Assembly: GCF_002086675.1 (NCBI RefSeq)
Contig: NZ_MVIF01000001.1
Location: 186,001-250,000, forward strand
Direction: 5' to 3'
DNA length: 64,000 nucleotides
Source of the DNA: Mycobacterium persicum
GTDB lineage: Bacteria; Actinomycetota; Actinomycetes; Mycobacteriales; Mycobacteriaceae
Under the pieces are notes generated by a model. It did not search any database and was not told the origin of the DNA. It saw only the letters and a program-made list of their open reading frames with translations. This document shows positions 20,949 to 37,923 of this stretch, piece by piece; the first letter of the stretch is position 1; every line of letters begins with the position of its first letter. The translations under genes were made by a program, and so were the position numbers.

Positions 20949-21887
20949 CTACACTCCGGACGCTTTCCGGCCATAGTCGCCGAACGGCTCGTCGCGGTGC
21001 TTGACCGCATCCCGAAAGCCGTACTCGACCGCGTCGGCGACGAAGGCGTGTCCCTCGGGCGTGTGCCGGGCAATGCCGTCGAACACCGTGCTGACCATCC
21101 TGCTGGTGGCCACACCCTGTTGCAGCAGAGCCGAATTGAGCGCCAGCTTGATCATGACCAGCTGATTGACCGGCAGCGCGGCGATGCGCTGCACCAGCCG
21201 CTCGGTCCGCTCGTCGAGGTCTTTGGGATCCGGCGCCTCAACCGCAAGACCCCATTCGGCCGCTTGGGCGCCGGTGATGCAATCGCCGGTGAACAGCAGG
21301 CGTTTGGCACGCTGGTCGCCGAGGCGGTGTGCCCATAAGCCAGCCGCGGGTACACCCCAGACCCGGGTGGGCGGGTAGCCGATCTTGGCGTCTGCGGCGG
21401 CGATCACCTGATCGGCGTGCAGCGCGATGTCGGTGCCACCGGCCACGCAGTAGCCGTGGATCTTGACCACCGTCGGCTTGTCGGCATGCATCAGGCTGGA
21501 GAACCCGCGCACGAACCGGCTCATCATCTGGTAGTCGATCATCGGGTCCCACGGCTGGTTGGGCAGGTGGTTGACGGCCTGGGTCTTACCGTCCAGCACC
21601 GTGCCCTGGTATGCGCCGGTGCCGCCCGCGGAGCCGGTGCCATCCGCGTAAGCGGACAGGTCGAAGCCGGCGCAGAAGCCCTGGCCGCGGCCGGACACCA
21701 GAATGACGTGCACGTTGGGATCGAGGTCGGCGCGCTCCACCAGCGCCGAGAGTTCCAGCGGGGTATCCGCGACGATCGCGTTGCCCTTCTCGGGCCGATT
21801 GAACGTGATCCGTGCTACCCGATCGGTGACCTCATAGGTCATCGTTTTCAGATTGTCGAAATCGACCGGCCGGATCGCGTGTGTCAT
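20949..21887 (-). CDS. echA4: Enoyl-CoA hydratase/isomerase family protein EchA4
   Basis: 312-residue crotonase, the same length as I recall for Rv0673. Motifs are GFCAGFDLSAYADG and VKIHGYCVAGGTDIALHADQ, then IGYPPTRVWGVPAAGLWAHRLG. The ATG overlaps the fadE8 stop by 4 bases. The pairing with an acyl-CoA dehydrogenase gene suggests the two catalyse successive steps, dehydrogenation then hydration, of one acyl-CoA. The frame is open well upstream inside fadE8, but those residues are shadow sequence. Substrate unknown. Confidence 0.93.
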   Translation of the reverse strand: MTHAIRPVDFDNLKTMTYEVTDRVARITFNRPEKGNAIVADTPLELSALVERADLDPNVHVILVSGRGQGFCAGFDLSAYADGTGSAGGTGAYQGTVLDGKTQAVNHLPNQPWDPMIDYQMMSRFVRGFSSLMHADKPTVVKIHGYCVAGGTDIALHADQVIAAADAKIGYPPTRVWGVPAAGLWAHRLGDQRAKRLLFTGDCITGAQAAEWGLAVEAPDPKDLDERTERLVQRIAALPVNQLVMIKLALNSALLQQGVATSRMVSTVFDGIARHTPEGHAFVADAVEYGFRDAVKHRDEPFGDYGRKASGV

Positions 21888-23512
21888 CCCTTGACTAAAG
21901 CACGTTCGAGGATGGGCGCCAGATCCAGTCCGGTCGGCAGGGTGCCGAACGCCCCGCCCCACTGGCCGCCGAGCCGGGTGGCCAAGAACGCCTCGGCGAC
22001 GGCCGGATGCCCGTGGCGCACCAGCAGCGATCCCTGCAGCGCCAGGCAGATGTCCTCGGCGATCTTGCGGGCCCGGTACTGGATGGTGTCCAGATCCCCC
22101 AGCTGCTCCCGCAGCCGCTCGACATGGCGGTCCAACCGGGCATCCTGGCCCGCGCTGGTAGCCAGGTCGTCGAACAGCACCTCGACGCATTCCGGCCGAG
22201 TGGCCATGGCGCGCAACGTGTCCAGCGCGCTGACATTGCCCGAGCCCTCCCAGATGCCCATCAGCGGCGCCTCCCGGTATAGCCGCGGCATGCCGGAGTC
22301 CTCGACGTAGCCGTTGCCGCCCAGGCATTCCAGCGCTTCGGCGGCGTGCGGGGTGGAGCGTTTGCATACCCAGTACTTGCTGGCCGCGAGGCCGATGCGG
22401 CGCAGCAGCGCCTCTTTGTGGTCGCCGCGTGCCGCGTTGTCGGTGGCCCCGGCCATCCGCATCGCGACGATGGTGGCGGCCTCGGCTTCGACCGCCAGGT
22501 CGGCCAGCACGTTGCGCATCAGCGGCTGGTCAATGAGGTAGGCGCCAAACGCCTTTCGGTGCTGCGCATGATGGATGGCACGGGTCAGACCGGTGCGCAT
22601 GCTGGTGGCGCTGCCCAAGGTGCAGTCCAGCCGGGTGAGGTTGACCATTTCGATGATGGTGGGGACGCCGCGGCCCTCCTCGCCGACCAGCCACGCGATG
22701 GCGCCGTCGTATTCGACCTCGCTCGAGGCGTTGGCGTGGTTGCCGAGCTTGTCCTTGAGGCGCTGCAGCAGCATCCGGTTGCGGGTGCCGTCGGGCAGGA
22801 TCCGCGGCAGCATGAAGCAGGACAATCCCTTTGGGGCCTGCGCGAGCACCAGGAAGATGTCGCACATCGGCGCGGAGGTGAACCACTTGTGGCCGGTCAG
22901 GCTGTAGGTGCCATCGGCGTTGGGGCTCGCCTCGGTGGTGCCGGCGCGCACGTCCGAGCCGCCCTGCTTCTCGGTCATCGACATGCCTGCGGTGATACCG
23001 CGTTTCGTGGTGGCGAGCTTGAGCTCCGGATCGTACTCGCGGCTGGTCAGCAGCGGTTCGTAAACGCTGGCCAGCTCGGGGTTGTGGCGCAGCGCCGGCA
23101 CGACGGCGTAGGTCATCGAGATCGGGCAGGTGTGTCCGGGCTCGACGTTCCAGATCGACATCTTTGCGGCGCGCACGACGTGGGCACCCGGCCGGTCGTC
23201 GGCCCAGGGGGCGGCGTGCAGCCCGTGCGCGATCGCGGTGCGCATCAGTTCGTGGTAAGCCGGGTCGTATTCGACCTCGTCGATGCGGTGGCCGACCCGG
23301 TCGTGGGTGTGCAGGACGGGCCGGTTGCGATCGGCCAGCTCACCCCAACGCTGGGCTTCGTGGCCGCCGGAGATCGCCCCGAGCTCGTTCACCTCGTCCA
23401 GTCCCCACTGCCCGCCCTCGCGGATCAGCGCTTCGACAAGCATCGGAGAGGTAGCGGGATTGTGGTTCTCCAGCGGCGGGACTTGATTGGTGACGACATG
23501 GGTGTCTGGCAT
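21884..23512 (-). CDS. fadE8: Acyl-CoA dehydrogenase FadE8 (AidB-like)
   Basis: 542 residues from the ATG at 23512 (MPDTHVVTNQVPPLENHNP), the same length as H37Rv FadE8. The FAD/substrate segments are GITAGMSMTEKQGGSDVRA and YRLTGHKWFTSAPMCDIFLV-like (here YSLTGHKWFTSAPMCDIF), and ECLGGNGYVEDSGMPRLYRE lies near the C-terminal half; the RGVPTIIEMVNLTRLDC block is typical of the long AidB-like subfamily. First gene of the fadE8-echA4-paaX-echA5 operon. It probably desaturates an unusual acyl-CoA. Confidence 0.94.
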   Translation of the reverse strand: MPDTHVVTNQVPPLENHNPATSPMLVEALIREGGQWGLDEVNELGAISGGHEAQRWGELADRNRPVLHTHDRVGHRIDEVEYDPAYHELMRTAIAHGLHAAPWADDRPGAHVVRAAKMSIWNVEPGHTCPISMTYAVVPALRHNPELASVYEPLLTSREYDPELKLATTKRGITAGMSMTEKQGGSDVRAGTTEASPNADGTYSLTGHKWFTSAPMCDIFLVLAQAPKGLSCFMLPRILPDGTRNRMLLQRLKDKLGNHANASSEVEYDGAIAWLVGEEGRGVPTIIEMVNLTRLDCTLGSATSMRTGLTRAIHHAQHRKAFGAYLIDQPLMRNVLADLAVEAEAATIVAMRMAGATDNAARGDHKEALLRRIGLAASKYWVCKRSTPHAAEALECLGGNGYVEDSGMPRLYREAPLMGIWEGSGNVSALDTLRAMATRPECVEVLFDDLATSAGQDARLDRHVERLREQLGDLDTIQYRARKIAEDICLALQGSLLVRHGHPAVAEAFLATRLGGQWGGAFGTLPTGLDLAPILERALVKG

Positions 23513-23564
23513 GCCACCCATATTACATTTTCCCGACAACCGTACAAGAGGTGTAATGCCTTGC

Positions 23565-24410
23565 TCAGCGGGGATGGGCGGCGAAGAACTTCCACAGCAT
23601 TTCGGTGGCTACCGATGGCCACTCATGGCCGCCGTCGTCAACGGTAACCAGCACCACGCTGCGGTTGTTCGCGCACGCGGCGTTCGACGTGGTAATCCGG
23701 CCACTGGTCGTGGTGGCAGGGGGCGCACAGTGATCCACATTGCGCCAGAACGCATTCAGCTGTTCGACCGGTGGCCCGTCGATGTGGGCGAAGCCGGCCC
23801 CCGGCCCGCCGAAGTAGCGGACAAGCGGATCCCCGGTGCCGTGGATATGCATGACCGACACCGGATGCGGGGAGGGGCACGGGTCCAGTTGTGTTCCCGA
23901 GACCGGGCCGATCGCGGCGAAGATGCCGGTGTTGCAGGCCAGGGTATAGGCCATGATGGCACCGTTGCTCATGCCGGTGGCGTAGATCCTGGCCGGGTCG
24001 ACGGGCACGTTCGCGGCGACGTCGGCAACCGCCGCGCTGACAAAGGCGACGTCGTCGACGCCTTCGCGTGCGGACCGGCCGCAGCAGCCGCCGCCGTTGG
24101 CGTTCCACGCTCTGTTCAGACCGTCGGGGTAGGCGACGACGAACTTCTCCGAATCGGCCAATTCGTCCCAGTCGTAAGATCTTTCAGCCTGCCGGGCGCT
24201 GCCGAAACCACCGTGCAGCATAACGACCAGCGGTGCCGACGAGGGCAGTCCCGCGGGCTTATAGAGCCGGTAGGAGCGCTGGACTCCGCCGACGTCGATG
24301 GTGTGGAAGCTGGTGCCGCTTCCGAAGCCGGCGGGCGGCGGCGGCGGAGCGTGGGCGCAGCCAACGAGCATCCCCACGACGCCCAGCAGGGTGACCAACC
24401 GGCGAACCAT
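23565..24410 (-). CDS. lpqP: Esterase lipoprotein LpqP (PHB depolymerase/feruloyl esterase family)
   Basis: 281-residue lipoprotein with lipobox LVGC (Cys18) after a basic, hydrophobic start. The alpha/beta-hydrolase domain has the oxyanion HGGF, the nucleophile elbow ATGMSNGA, an Asp near GTGDPLV and a final His at DDGGHEWP. These are the features of polyhydroxybutyrate depolymerase-like and feruloyl-type esterases. It would sit on the outer face of the membrane and hydrolyse an ester. The gene lies just upstream of fadE8 on the same strand, 52 bases apart, so it may share its transcription. Confidence 0.88.
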   Translation of the reverse strand: MVRRLVTLLGVVGMLVGCAHAPPPPPAGFGSGTSFHTIDVGGVQRSYRLYKPAGLPSSAPLVVMLHGGFGSARQAERSYDWDELADSEKFVVAYPDGLNRAWNANGGGCCGRSAREGVDDVAFVSAAVADVAANVPVDPARIYATGMSNGAIMAYTLACNTGIFAAIGPVSGTQLDPCPSPHPVSVMHIHGTGDPLVRYFGGPGAGFAHIDGPPVEQLNAFWRNVDHCAPPATTTSGRITTSNAACANNRSVVLVTVDDGGHEWPSVATEMLWKFFAAHPR

Positions 24411-24465
24411 AGGTTAACGGTAGGCCCGCGACACTTGCTTAACGAGTATTAAATGAGCCGTGAAA

Positions 24466-25221
24466 TCAGCCGTTGACTTTTTCCCGCAGAAACGCGATGT
24501 CGTCCTTGCGGCCCTCGTCGGCGGTTTCGCAGATCACCGGGGCATCGGCGGCCTTCACCACCGCGACGAGGTGGTCGGGATCGATGCGACCGTTGCCGAT
24601 GTTGGCGTGCCGGTCGGCGCCTGAGCCCGCGGCGTCGCGCGAGTCGTTGCAGTGCACCAGGTCGATGCGGCCGGTCAAGGCCTTGATCCGGTCGACCGCG
24701 TCGATCAGCTGCTCACCCGCGGCCCAGGCGTGGCAGGTGTCCAGGCAGAAGCCAATTCCCTTGTCGCCGATACGATCCCACAGCCTGCCGATGGTGTCGA
24801 AATAGCGGGCCATCGCGTGGTCGCCGCCCGCGGTGTTTTCCAGGTACACCGGCACGTCTGTTTCGAGGTAATCCAGCGCTTTGACCCACCGCTCGAAGCC
24901 GGCCTCCATGTCGTTGTCGTCGGCGTGGCCGCCATGCACGATCACCGCCGTCGCGTTGATTGCCGCGGCCGCGTCGCAGGTGTCCTGCAGGATCTTGCGC
25001 GACGGGATGCGGATGCGGTTGTTGGCCGATGCGACGTTGATCAGATACGGCGCGTGGACGTACAGCGGAATGGTCGACGCCTTCAGCGTCTCGGCGTCGT
25101 CCCGCGGCTTGGGCTTCTTCCAGCTCTGCGGGTTGCCGAGGAAGAATTGCACCACATCGGCGCCGTCGGCCTGGGCGGCGGCCAGGGGATCGTCCGAGTG
25201 GACATGGGAACCTATCAGCAC
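24466..25221 (-). CDS. nfo: Endonuclease IV (AP endonuclease)
   Basis: 251-residue TIM-barrel metalloenzyme that cuts DNA at abasic sites in base excision repair (called end in M. tuberculosis, Rv0670). The barrel starts [13 protein letters not shown] and contains the metal-ligand segments [53 protein letters not shown] and [12 protein letters not shown]. The GTG at 25221 aligns with the normal start of the family. An intergenic palindrome and the rpoC terminator lie upstream; the gene therefore needs its own promoter within about 90 bases. Confidence 0.95.
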   Translation of the reverse strand: MLIGSHVHSDDPLAAAQADGADVVQFFLGNPQSWKKPKPRDDAETLKASTIPLYVHAPYLINVASANNRIRIPSRKILQDTCDAAAAINATAVIVHGGHADDNDMEAGFERWVKALDYLETDVPVYLENTAGGDHAMARYFDTIGRLWDRIGDKGIGFCLDTCHAWAAGEQLIDAVDRIKALTGRIDLVHCNDSRDAAGSGADRHANIGNGRIDPDHLVAVVKAADAPVICETADEGRKDDIAFLREKVNG

Positions 25222-25239
25222 CCGGCCCAGTGTAATGCG

Positions 25240-25300
25240 GCGAGCAGACAGAGAATCGCCCTGCGCGAGCCCACAACGTGCGATTCTGCGACTGCTCGGC
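25240..25300. repeat. Intergenic palindrome, GAGCAG...AGAATCG type, copy 1
   Basis: Arms of about 18 bases (starting CGAGCAGACAGAGAATCG) flank a centre of about 22 bases; 3 mismatches between arms. A second copy of the same arms lies at 53338-53395. I remember similar palindromes in M. tuberculosis intergenic DNA. Here it sits between the rpoC terminator and the start of the endonuclease IV gene. Confidence 0.7.
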
Positions 25301-25312
25301 ATAGAAACTCGG

Positions 25313-25355
25313 CATAGAAGAAAGCCCCGGGCAAGGCCCGGGGCTTTCTTCTATG
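25313..25355 (-). terminator. rpoC terminator hairpin
   Basis: Perfect 20-base inverted repeat starting CATAGAAGAAAGCCCCGGGC with a 3-base AAG loop, beginning 6 bases past the rpoC stop. The arm has an A-rich end and the other side a TTTCTTCTAT end, close to an intrinsic terminator. Just left of it, CTCGGCATAGAA is present twice in tandem. Confidence 0.9.
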
Positions 25356-25360
25356 CGCGT

Positions 25361-29335
<3,975 letters not shown>

Positions 29336-29355
29336 TTAGTTACTTCCAAGAAGGT

Positions 29356-33402
<4,047 letters not shown>

Positions 33403-34413
33403 CTAGCCGCCGAACTCGCTCGCGTGATACTTGTGCGTGCCCTCGAGATCGTCGAGGATCGCTTCCTGCGCTTTCTTCGGCAGGGTGTGCAGCATGGCGC
33501 GCACCCGGGCCTGGCGCCGCCCCACCGCTTTGCGCTCCGGCATGCCCGGCGTCGCGGTGATCTGCGGCGGCACGCCCTCGATCTCCTCGACACCGCCCGC
33601 CTGGTGACCGGCGTCGAGCAGCGCCTGCTCTTCGGCCATGGTGGCCTCGTCCTTCTCTTCGGACATGCCGATCGGCCCGATGCGCCGGCCGTTGAGGAAC
33701 TGTCGCACCACCGGCTCGTCGCTGGTCAGCAGCACTTCGCGGGGCCCGAACATGACCAGGTGCTTGCGGAACAACATGCCCATGTTGTCGGGCACCGTAC
33801 GGGCGATGTTGATGTTGTGGGTCACGATGAGGATGGTCGCGTCGATCTGGGCATTGATGTCCATGATCAGCTGGCTCAGATAGGCGGTACGGACGGGGTC
33901 CAGGCCAGAGTCGGGCTCGTCGCAGAGGATGATCTGCGGATCGAGGACCAGCGCCCGCGCCAGCCCGGCACGCTTGCGCATACCGCCGGAGATCTCGCCG
34001 GGGAACTTCTTCTCGTCACCGCCCAAGCCGACCAGCGCCAGCTTCTCCATGACGATGTCGCGGATCTCTTTTTCTTTTTTCTTGGTGTGCTCACGCAGCG
34101 GGAAAGCGGTGTTGTCGAACAGGTTCATCGATCCGAACAGCGCACCGTCCTGGAAAAGCACACCGAACAGCGTCCGGATCTCGTAGAGCTCTTTGGCCGA
34201 GCACTCGATGATGTCGGTGCCGTCGATGACGATCGAGCCGCGTTCCGGCCGAAGCAGGCCGATCAGGGACTTCAGGAACACCGACTTGCCGGTACCCGAC
34301 GGCCCCAGCAACACGCTGACCTCGCCGGCGGGGATCGTGAGCGTGACGTCCTCCCAGATCCTCGAGGAACCGAAGGACTTCGTGAGTCCGTTGACCTCGA
34401 TAGCGACGCCCAT
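33403..34413 (-). CDS. mkl: Mce transporter ATPase Mkl (MceG)
   Basis: 336-residue ABC ATPase that powers the Mce lipid and cholesterol importers; the Mce proteins themselves are coded elsewhere. Walker A is GPSGTGKS (residues 37-44), the signature is SGGMRKRAGLARAL, Walker B with its glutamate is IILCDEPDSGLD, and the switch His is in IVTHNINIARTV. After the ATPase core (about 245 residues) comes the Mkl-specific tail with VRAMLHTLPKKAQEAILDDL, which resembles the regulatory helix of MlaF-like ATPases. Nothing else in an operon is visible; the next gene upstream is a carotenoid oxygenase on the same strand, about 150 bases away. Confidence 0.95.
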   Translation of the reverse strand: MGVAIEVNGLTKSFGSSRIWEDVTLTIPAGEVSVLLGPSGTGKSVFLKSLIGLLRPERGSIVIDGTDIIECSAKELYEIRTLFGVLFQDGALFGSMNLFDNTAFPLREHTKKKEKEIRDIVMEKLALVGLGGDEKKFPGEISGGMRKRAGLARALVLDPQIILCDEPDSGLDPVRTAYLSQLIMDINAQIDATILIVTHNINIARTVPDNMGMLFRKHLVMFGPREVLLTSDEPVVRQFLNGRRIGPIGMSEEKDEATMAEEQALLDAGHQAGGVEEIEGVPPQITATPGMPERKAVGRRQARVRAMLHTLPKKAQEAILDDLEGTHKYHASEFGG

Positions 34414-34562
34414 GGGAAATCCTTCCGACGCTCAACATTGGCAAGATGCCCGCCACCTGCCACTTTATGTGGCTTGAGTCACTGTAGCGCACCGCTGGGG
34501 CGCGACATCAGGGTTGGATACATAACAATCCTGGCCGGGGCTGGCGGGCGGTGTCGGGGGCC

Positions 34563-36080
34563 TCAACGGGTCGCCGGCGCCCAGTTGCCGTGGAAGCCCA
34601 TCGGGACCCGCTGCGGCAGGTGCACGGTGGCCATCAATTCGCACGTCTGGGCGTCCAGCAACAACAGCTGGCCCTCGTCGCGGTCGCGGTGGTAGCCGTA
34701 CCCCATGAGGATGCCGTCGTCCTCCGCCCGTTCCCCGGAAGTGTCCCGCGGGTTCGGGACGAAGCACATCTCGCCGATCAGCAGGGCGGCATCCAGCGGG
34801 GCCGCCTGGCTAGATCCGGTCTCGTAGTCGTGCTTGTACAGCGAGGTGGACATTTCCGTCGTTCCGCCGGTCAGGTAGCCGCCGTCCACCCCGAGGGTGT
34901 AGCCGAACCGATGCCGACCGCCGAGCAAGGTCTCGTTGATCCGGGGAAACTCCTGCGGCCGGTCGTCGCGGCATTCGGTGGTGACGGCACCGGTGGCCAG
35001 ATTGATGGTCCAGCGATCCAATGACGGACGGGTGTCGCCGGGGCCGTGCCGGTCGTGGTCGAACATTCGCGCATACCGCACCACGTCGAGTATCAGCAGT
35101 TCGGACCCGTCTCGGGTTTCGGTGTAGGCGTTGAGCGGGTGGTAGACGTAGCAGGGTTCGATGTCGAACCACCGGACGTCCTCGTTGCCGCCGTCTCGGG
35201 GCATGACTCCGATGCGGGCCGGGTAGTCCTGGTTCCAGGCGTAGGGCATCCGATCGGACGGCTTGGGGTTGCGGTTCATCATCGCGGCGATCGGGCCGGG
35301 GACCCGGACGTGACCGATCACCGCCTGCATTACCAGTCGCGCGGGCAAACTCAGCCAGCCCGGCAGCTTCGCGGGTAGCACCTGCGACGCGTCGAAGGTG
35401 ACCGGCAGGTCGTAGATCACCACGTACTTGTCGGTCAAGGAGAAGTCGTGCATCATCGGCGACCCGGTCACCTCGATATCCACGGTGCGCCGTGCCCGCC
35501 CCTGGGTGTCGATCACGGAGTACTGCACGGTCCGTCCGCGAGCAAACGAGTACGACACCGCATGCAGTTCGCCAGTCCGCGGGTCGCGGTGTGGGTGGGC
35601 GGTGTAGCCGCCCGTCAATGTGCCGTCGAAGTCGCATGTCCCGACGGTGTCGAGGTCCTCGGTGAGCTCATAGTTGGCGACGCCGCCCTCGACGAGCGCC
35701 AGGGTTCGTCCGGCGTGGGTCAGCACGCTGGTGTTGGCGCCCAGGGACAACATGCCCGCCCGGTGATCGAGTCTGCTCGGAGCCGGCTCCCCGAGGGCCG
35801 CGCATACCGGCAGGCTGCGCACCCAGCGGTTGCGATACCAGCTGGCTCGCCCTTCACCCAGGGCGACCCCGTGGACCATCCCGTCACCGCTGAACCAGTG
35901 ATAGACGGCGGGATCGACCTCGGCGACGGGGTTGGGTCCATTGCGCAGATACCGTCCGTCGAGATGCTCCGGGATCTGGCCGGTGACCTTCAGGTCGGTC
36001 GCGGTCACCTCGTTGCGCACCGGCGCCAGCAGACCCTCGAGATACGGGTTCCGGGATTGGGCAGTTCGCATTGTCGTCAC
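34563..36080 (-). CDS. Carotenoid cleavage oxygenase (Rv0654-like)
   Basis: 505 residues from a GTG at 36080, which has AGGAG 7 bases upstream; a TTG 6 bases earlier is possible. It belongs to the RPE65/carotenoid dioxygenase family: a seven-blade propeller with four His binding Fe(II). Conserved pieces are RNGPNPVAEVDPAVYHWFSG, GGYTAHPHRDPRTGELHAV, MMHDFSLTDKYVV and a last His near GFHGNWAP. The H37Rv enzyme cleaves carotenoids and apocarotenals, yielding retinal-like products. It is divergent from a TetR gene, with a palindrome between them. Confidence 0.92.
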   Translation of the reverse strand: MTTMRTAQSRNPYLEGLLAPVRNEVTATDLKVTGQIPEHLDGRYLRNGPNPVAEVDPAVYHWFSGDGMVHGVALGEGRASWYRNRWVRSLPVCAALGEPAPSRLDHRAGMLSLGANTSVLTHAGRTLALVEGGVANYELTEDLDTVGTCDFDGTLTGGYTAHPHRDPRTGELHAVSYSFARGRTVQYSVIDTQGRARRTVDIEVTGSPMMHDFSLTDKYVVIYDLPVTFDASQVLPAKLPGWLSLPARLVMQAVIGHVRVPGPIAAMMNRNPKPSDRMPYAWNQDYPARIGVMPRDGGNEDVRWFDIEPCYVYHPLNAYTETRDGSELLILDVVRYARMFDHDRHGPGDTRPSLDRWTINLATGAVTTECRDDRPQEFPRINETLLGGRHRFGYTLGVDGGYLTGGTTEMSTSLYKHDYETGSSQAAPLDAALLIGEMCFVPNPRDTSGERAEDDGILMGYGYHRDRDEGQLLLLDAQTCELMATVHLPQRVPMGFHGNWAPATR

Positions 36081-36092
36081 GGCCAAACTCCT

Positions 36093-36105
36093 ATAACGTC
36101 GTTAT
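36093..36105. promoter_or_regulatory. Candidate operator between carotenoid oxygenase and TetR genes
   Basis: Perfect 6-base inverted repeat ATAACG-T-CGTTAT, with a further GTTAT half-site downstream at 36111-36115. It overlaps the leader of the oxygenase gene, immediately upstream of its ribosome site, so a bound TetR protein would block transcription. Confidence 0.5.
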
Positions 36106-36161
36106 TTCAGTGTTATTCGGACCGTACGCCTGCGATGGGACGATGGCAAGGGATGACGAGA

Positions 36162-36866
36162 ATGACTGAGCACGCCCAACACGGCATTCGCAGTGTTCGC
36201 GAGGAGATGGTGCATGCCGCCGTCGCCCTGCTCGACGAGCATGGACCCGACGCCCTGCAAACCCGCAAGGTGTCCGGAGCCGCCGGAACCTCGACGATGT
36301 CGGTCTACACCCATTTCGGCGGCATGCGGGAACTCATTGCCGAGGTGGCCGAAGAGGGATTGCGGCAGTTCGACGCCGCCCTGGCGGTGGCACCGACGAC
36401 TGACCCCGTTGCCGATCTATTGGTTGTCGGAGCGGCGTATCGACGCTATGCCATCGACCGGCCGCATATGTATCGGCTGATGTTCGGCAGTACCAGCGCA
36501 CATGGCATCAAGGCGCCGGCCCACGATGTCCTGACGCTGACCATCGTGGAGATCGAGCAGCACCACCCCAGCTTCGCGCACGTGGTGCGCGCGGTGCACC
36601 GCTCGATGCTGGCGGGACGAATCGCGGGACGAATCACTGTGGGGTCGACGGGCGACGGCGACGTCCCGGACCGGGTGGTCGTTTCGGTTGCCGCCCAGTT
36701 CTGGGCGTTGATCCACGGCTTCGTGATGCTCGAACTGGCCGGCTTCTTCGGCGAGGAAGGTGCGGCGGTCCCACCGGTGTTGGCCGCGATGACCACGAAC
36801 CTGCTTGTGGCGCTGGGTGATTCGCCCGAGCGGGTGCGGCTGTCGCAGCGCTCCGCGTTCGGCTGA
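36162..36866 (+). CDS. TetR-family regulator beside the carotenoid oxygenase (Rv0653c-like)
   Basis: 234 residues. Two ATGs lie in frame, 36153 and 36162; the second is better placed relative to AAGGG. The DNA-binding helices are REEMVHAAVALLDEHGPDAL to GTSTMSVYTHFGGMREL, and the C-terminal half is a TetR_C domain (YRRYAIDRPHMYRLMFGST is typical of the WHG-like group). Divergent from the carotenoid oxygenase gene and probably its repressor. Its stop faces the rplL stop over a shared hairpin. Confidence 0.88.
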   Translation: MTEHAQHGIRSVREEMVHAAVALLDEHGPDALQTRKVSGAAGTSTMSVYTHFGGMRELIAEVAEEGLRQFDAALAVAPTTDPVADLLVVGAAYRRYAIDRPHMYRLMFGSTSAHGIKAPAHDVLTLTIVEIEQHHPSFAHVVRAVHRSMLAGRIAGRITVGSTGDGDVPDRVVVSVAAQFWALIHGFVMLELAGFFGEEGAAVPPVLAAMTTNLLVALGDSPERVRLSQRSAFG

Positions 36867-36871
36867 TCGCA

Positions 36872-36903
36872 CCAAGCCCCCGGTTCTGGTACCGGGGGCT
36901 TGG
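36872..36903. terminator. Bidirectional hairpin between TetR and rplL
   Basis: Perfect 13-base arms (CCAAGCCCCCGGT and complement) with a 6-base loop, lying between the convergent stops of the TetR gene (36866) and rplL (36913). It can serve both transcripts. Confidence 0.85.
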
Positions 36904-36912
36904 CGTACGGAC

Positions 36913-37305
36913 TTACTTGACGGTGACGGTGGCGCCGGCGGCCTCGAGCTTGGCCTTGGCGTCGTCGGCAGCCTCCTTGGCAACCTTTTCGAGCAGCGGC
37001 TTGGGTGCGCTGTCGACCAGGTCCTTGGCCTCCTTGAGGCCCAGGCCCGAGACGATTTCGCGGACAACCTTGATGACGCCGATCTTCTTCTCGCCGGCGG
37101 CCTCGAGGATCACGTCGAACTCGGACTGCTCTTCGGCGGCCTCGGCCGGCGCGCCACCGGCGGCCGGACCGGCCGCTGCGACGGCGACCGGTGCGGCCGC
37201 CGTGACCTCGAAGGTCTCCTCGAACTTCTTGACGAAGTCGGAGAGCTCCAACAGGGTCATTTCCTTGAACGCGTCAAGCAGTTCGTCTGTCGAGAGCTTG
37301 GCCAT
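36913..37305 (-). CDS. rplL: 50S ribosomal protein L7/L12
   Basis: 130-residue stalk protein. N-terminal dimerisation domain ([20 protein letters not shown]), an Ala/Gly/Pro-rich hinge, and the factor-binding C-terminal domain with [20 protein letters not shown] and [16 protein letters not shown]. It recruits translation GTPases, including the EF-Tu and EF-G coded in this window. It follows rplJ by 33 bases in one operon. Confidence 0.98.
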   Translation of the reverse strand: MAKLSTDELLDAFKEMTLLELSDFVKKFEETFEVTAAAPVAVAAAGPAAGGAPAEAAEEQSEFDVILEAAGEKKIGVIKVVREIVSGLGLKEAKDLVDSAPKPLLEKVAKEAADDAKAKLEAAGATVTVK

Positions 37306-37338
37306 GGTGTGGGTCCTTCCTGGTTTCGGGTAGTGGGG

Positions 37339-37923
37339 TTATTCGGCTGATGCTGGTTCTGGAGCCGGGGTTTCAGGCGTAGTAGCCGCTGTGTCCGCGG
37401 CAGGTTCTGCCGCGGCCCGCTTCTCCTGCAGCGCCGCCGCCAACCGGGCAACCTGCGAGGCGGGCGCGTTGAACAGCCCGGCGGCCTTGGCGAGGTTGCC
37501 CTTCATCGCGCCGGCCAGCTTGGCCAGCAGCACCTCGCGCGACTCCAGGTCGGCGATCCGCTCCACCTCCGCGACGGTCAACGGGTGGCCGTCCATGTAG
37601 CCGCCCTTGATGACCAGCGCCTTGTGTTCCCGGGCGAAGGTCTTGAGGGCCTTGGCCGCGTCGACCGGTTCACCGGTGACGAACGCGATCGCCGTGGGGC
37701 CCGCGAACAGCTCATCGAGGCCGTCGATACCGGCCTCGGAGGCCGCTCGCTTGATGAGGGTGTTCTTGGCCACGGCGTAGGTGGCCGACTCGCCCAGCGA
37801 TCGGCGCAGCTGGGCCAGGTTGGCCACCGTCAAGCCGCGGTATTCGGTGATGACGGTCGCGGTCGAGGCCTTGAAGCGCTCGGCGATGTCTGCAACGGCG
37901 GTGGCCTTGTCAGCCCTGGCCAT
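37339..37923 (-). CDS. rplJ: 50S ribosomal protein L10
   Basis: 194-residue L10, the stalk base that anchors L7/L12 dimers. Core motifs are the start [36 protein letters not shown] and [19 protein letters not shown]; the C-terminal helix that binds L12 is followed by an Ala/Glu/Pro tail (about 25 residues) somewhat longer than in H37Rv. A ribosome site AGGAGG lies before the ATG. Upstream is a region with leader-like hairpins. Confidence 0.97.
   Translation of the reverse strand: MARADKATAVADIAERFKASTATVITEYRGLTVANLAQLRRSLGESATYAVAKNTLIKRAASEAGIDGLDELFAGPTAIAFVTGEPVDAAKALKTFAREHKALVIKGGYMDGHPLTVAEVERIADLESREVLLAKLAGAMKGNLAKAAGLFNAPASQVARLAAALQEKRAAAEPAADTAATTPETPAPEPASAE

Noticed and set aside
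34563-34767. Small minus-strand frame upstream of mkl (34465-34767) as a gene
   Set aside because: It overlaps the end of the carotenoid oxygenase in another frame and has no recognisable content.
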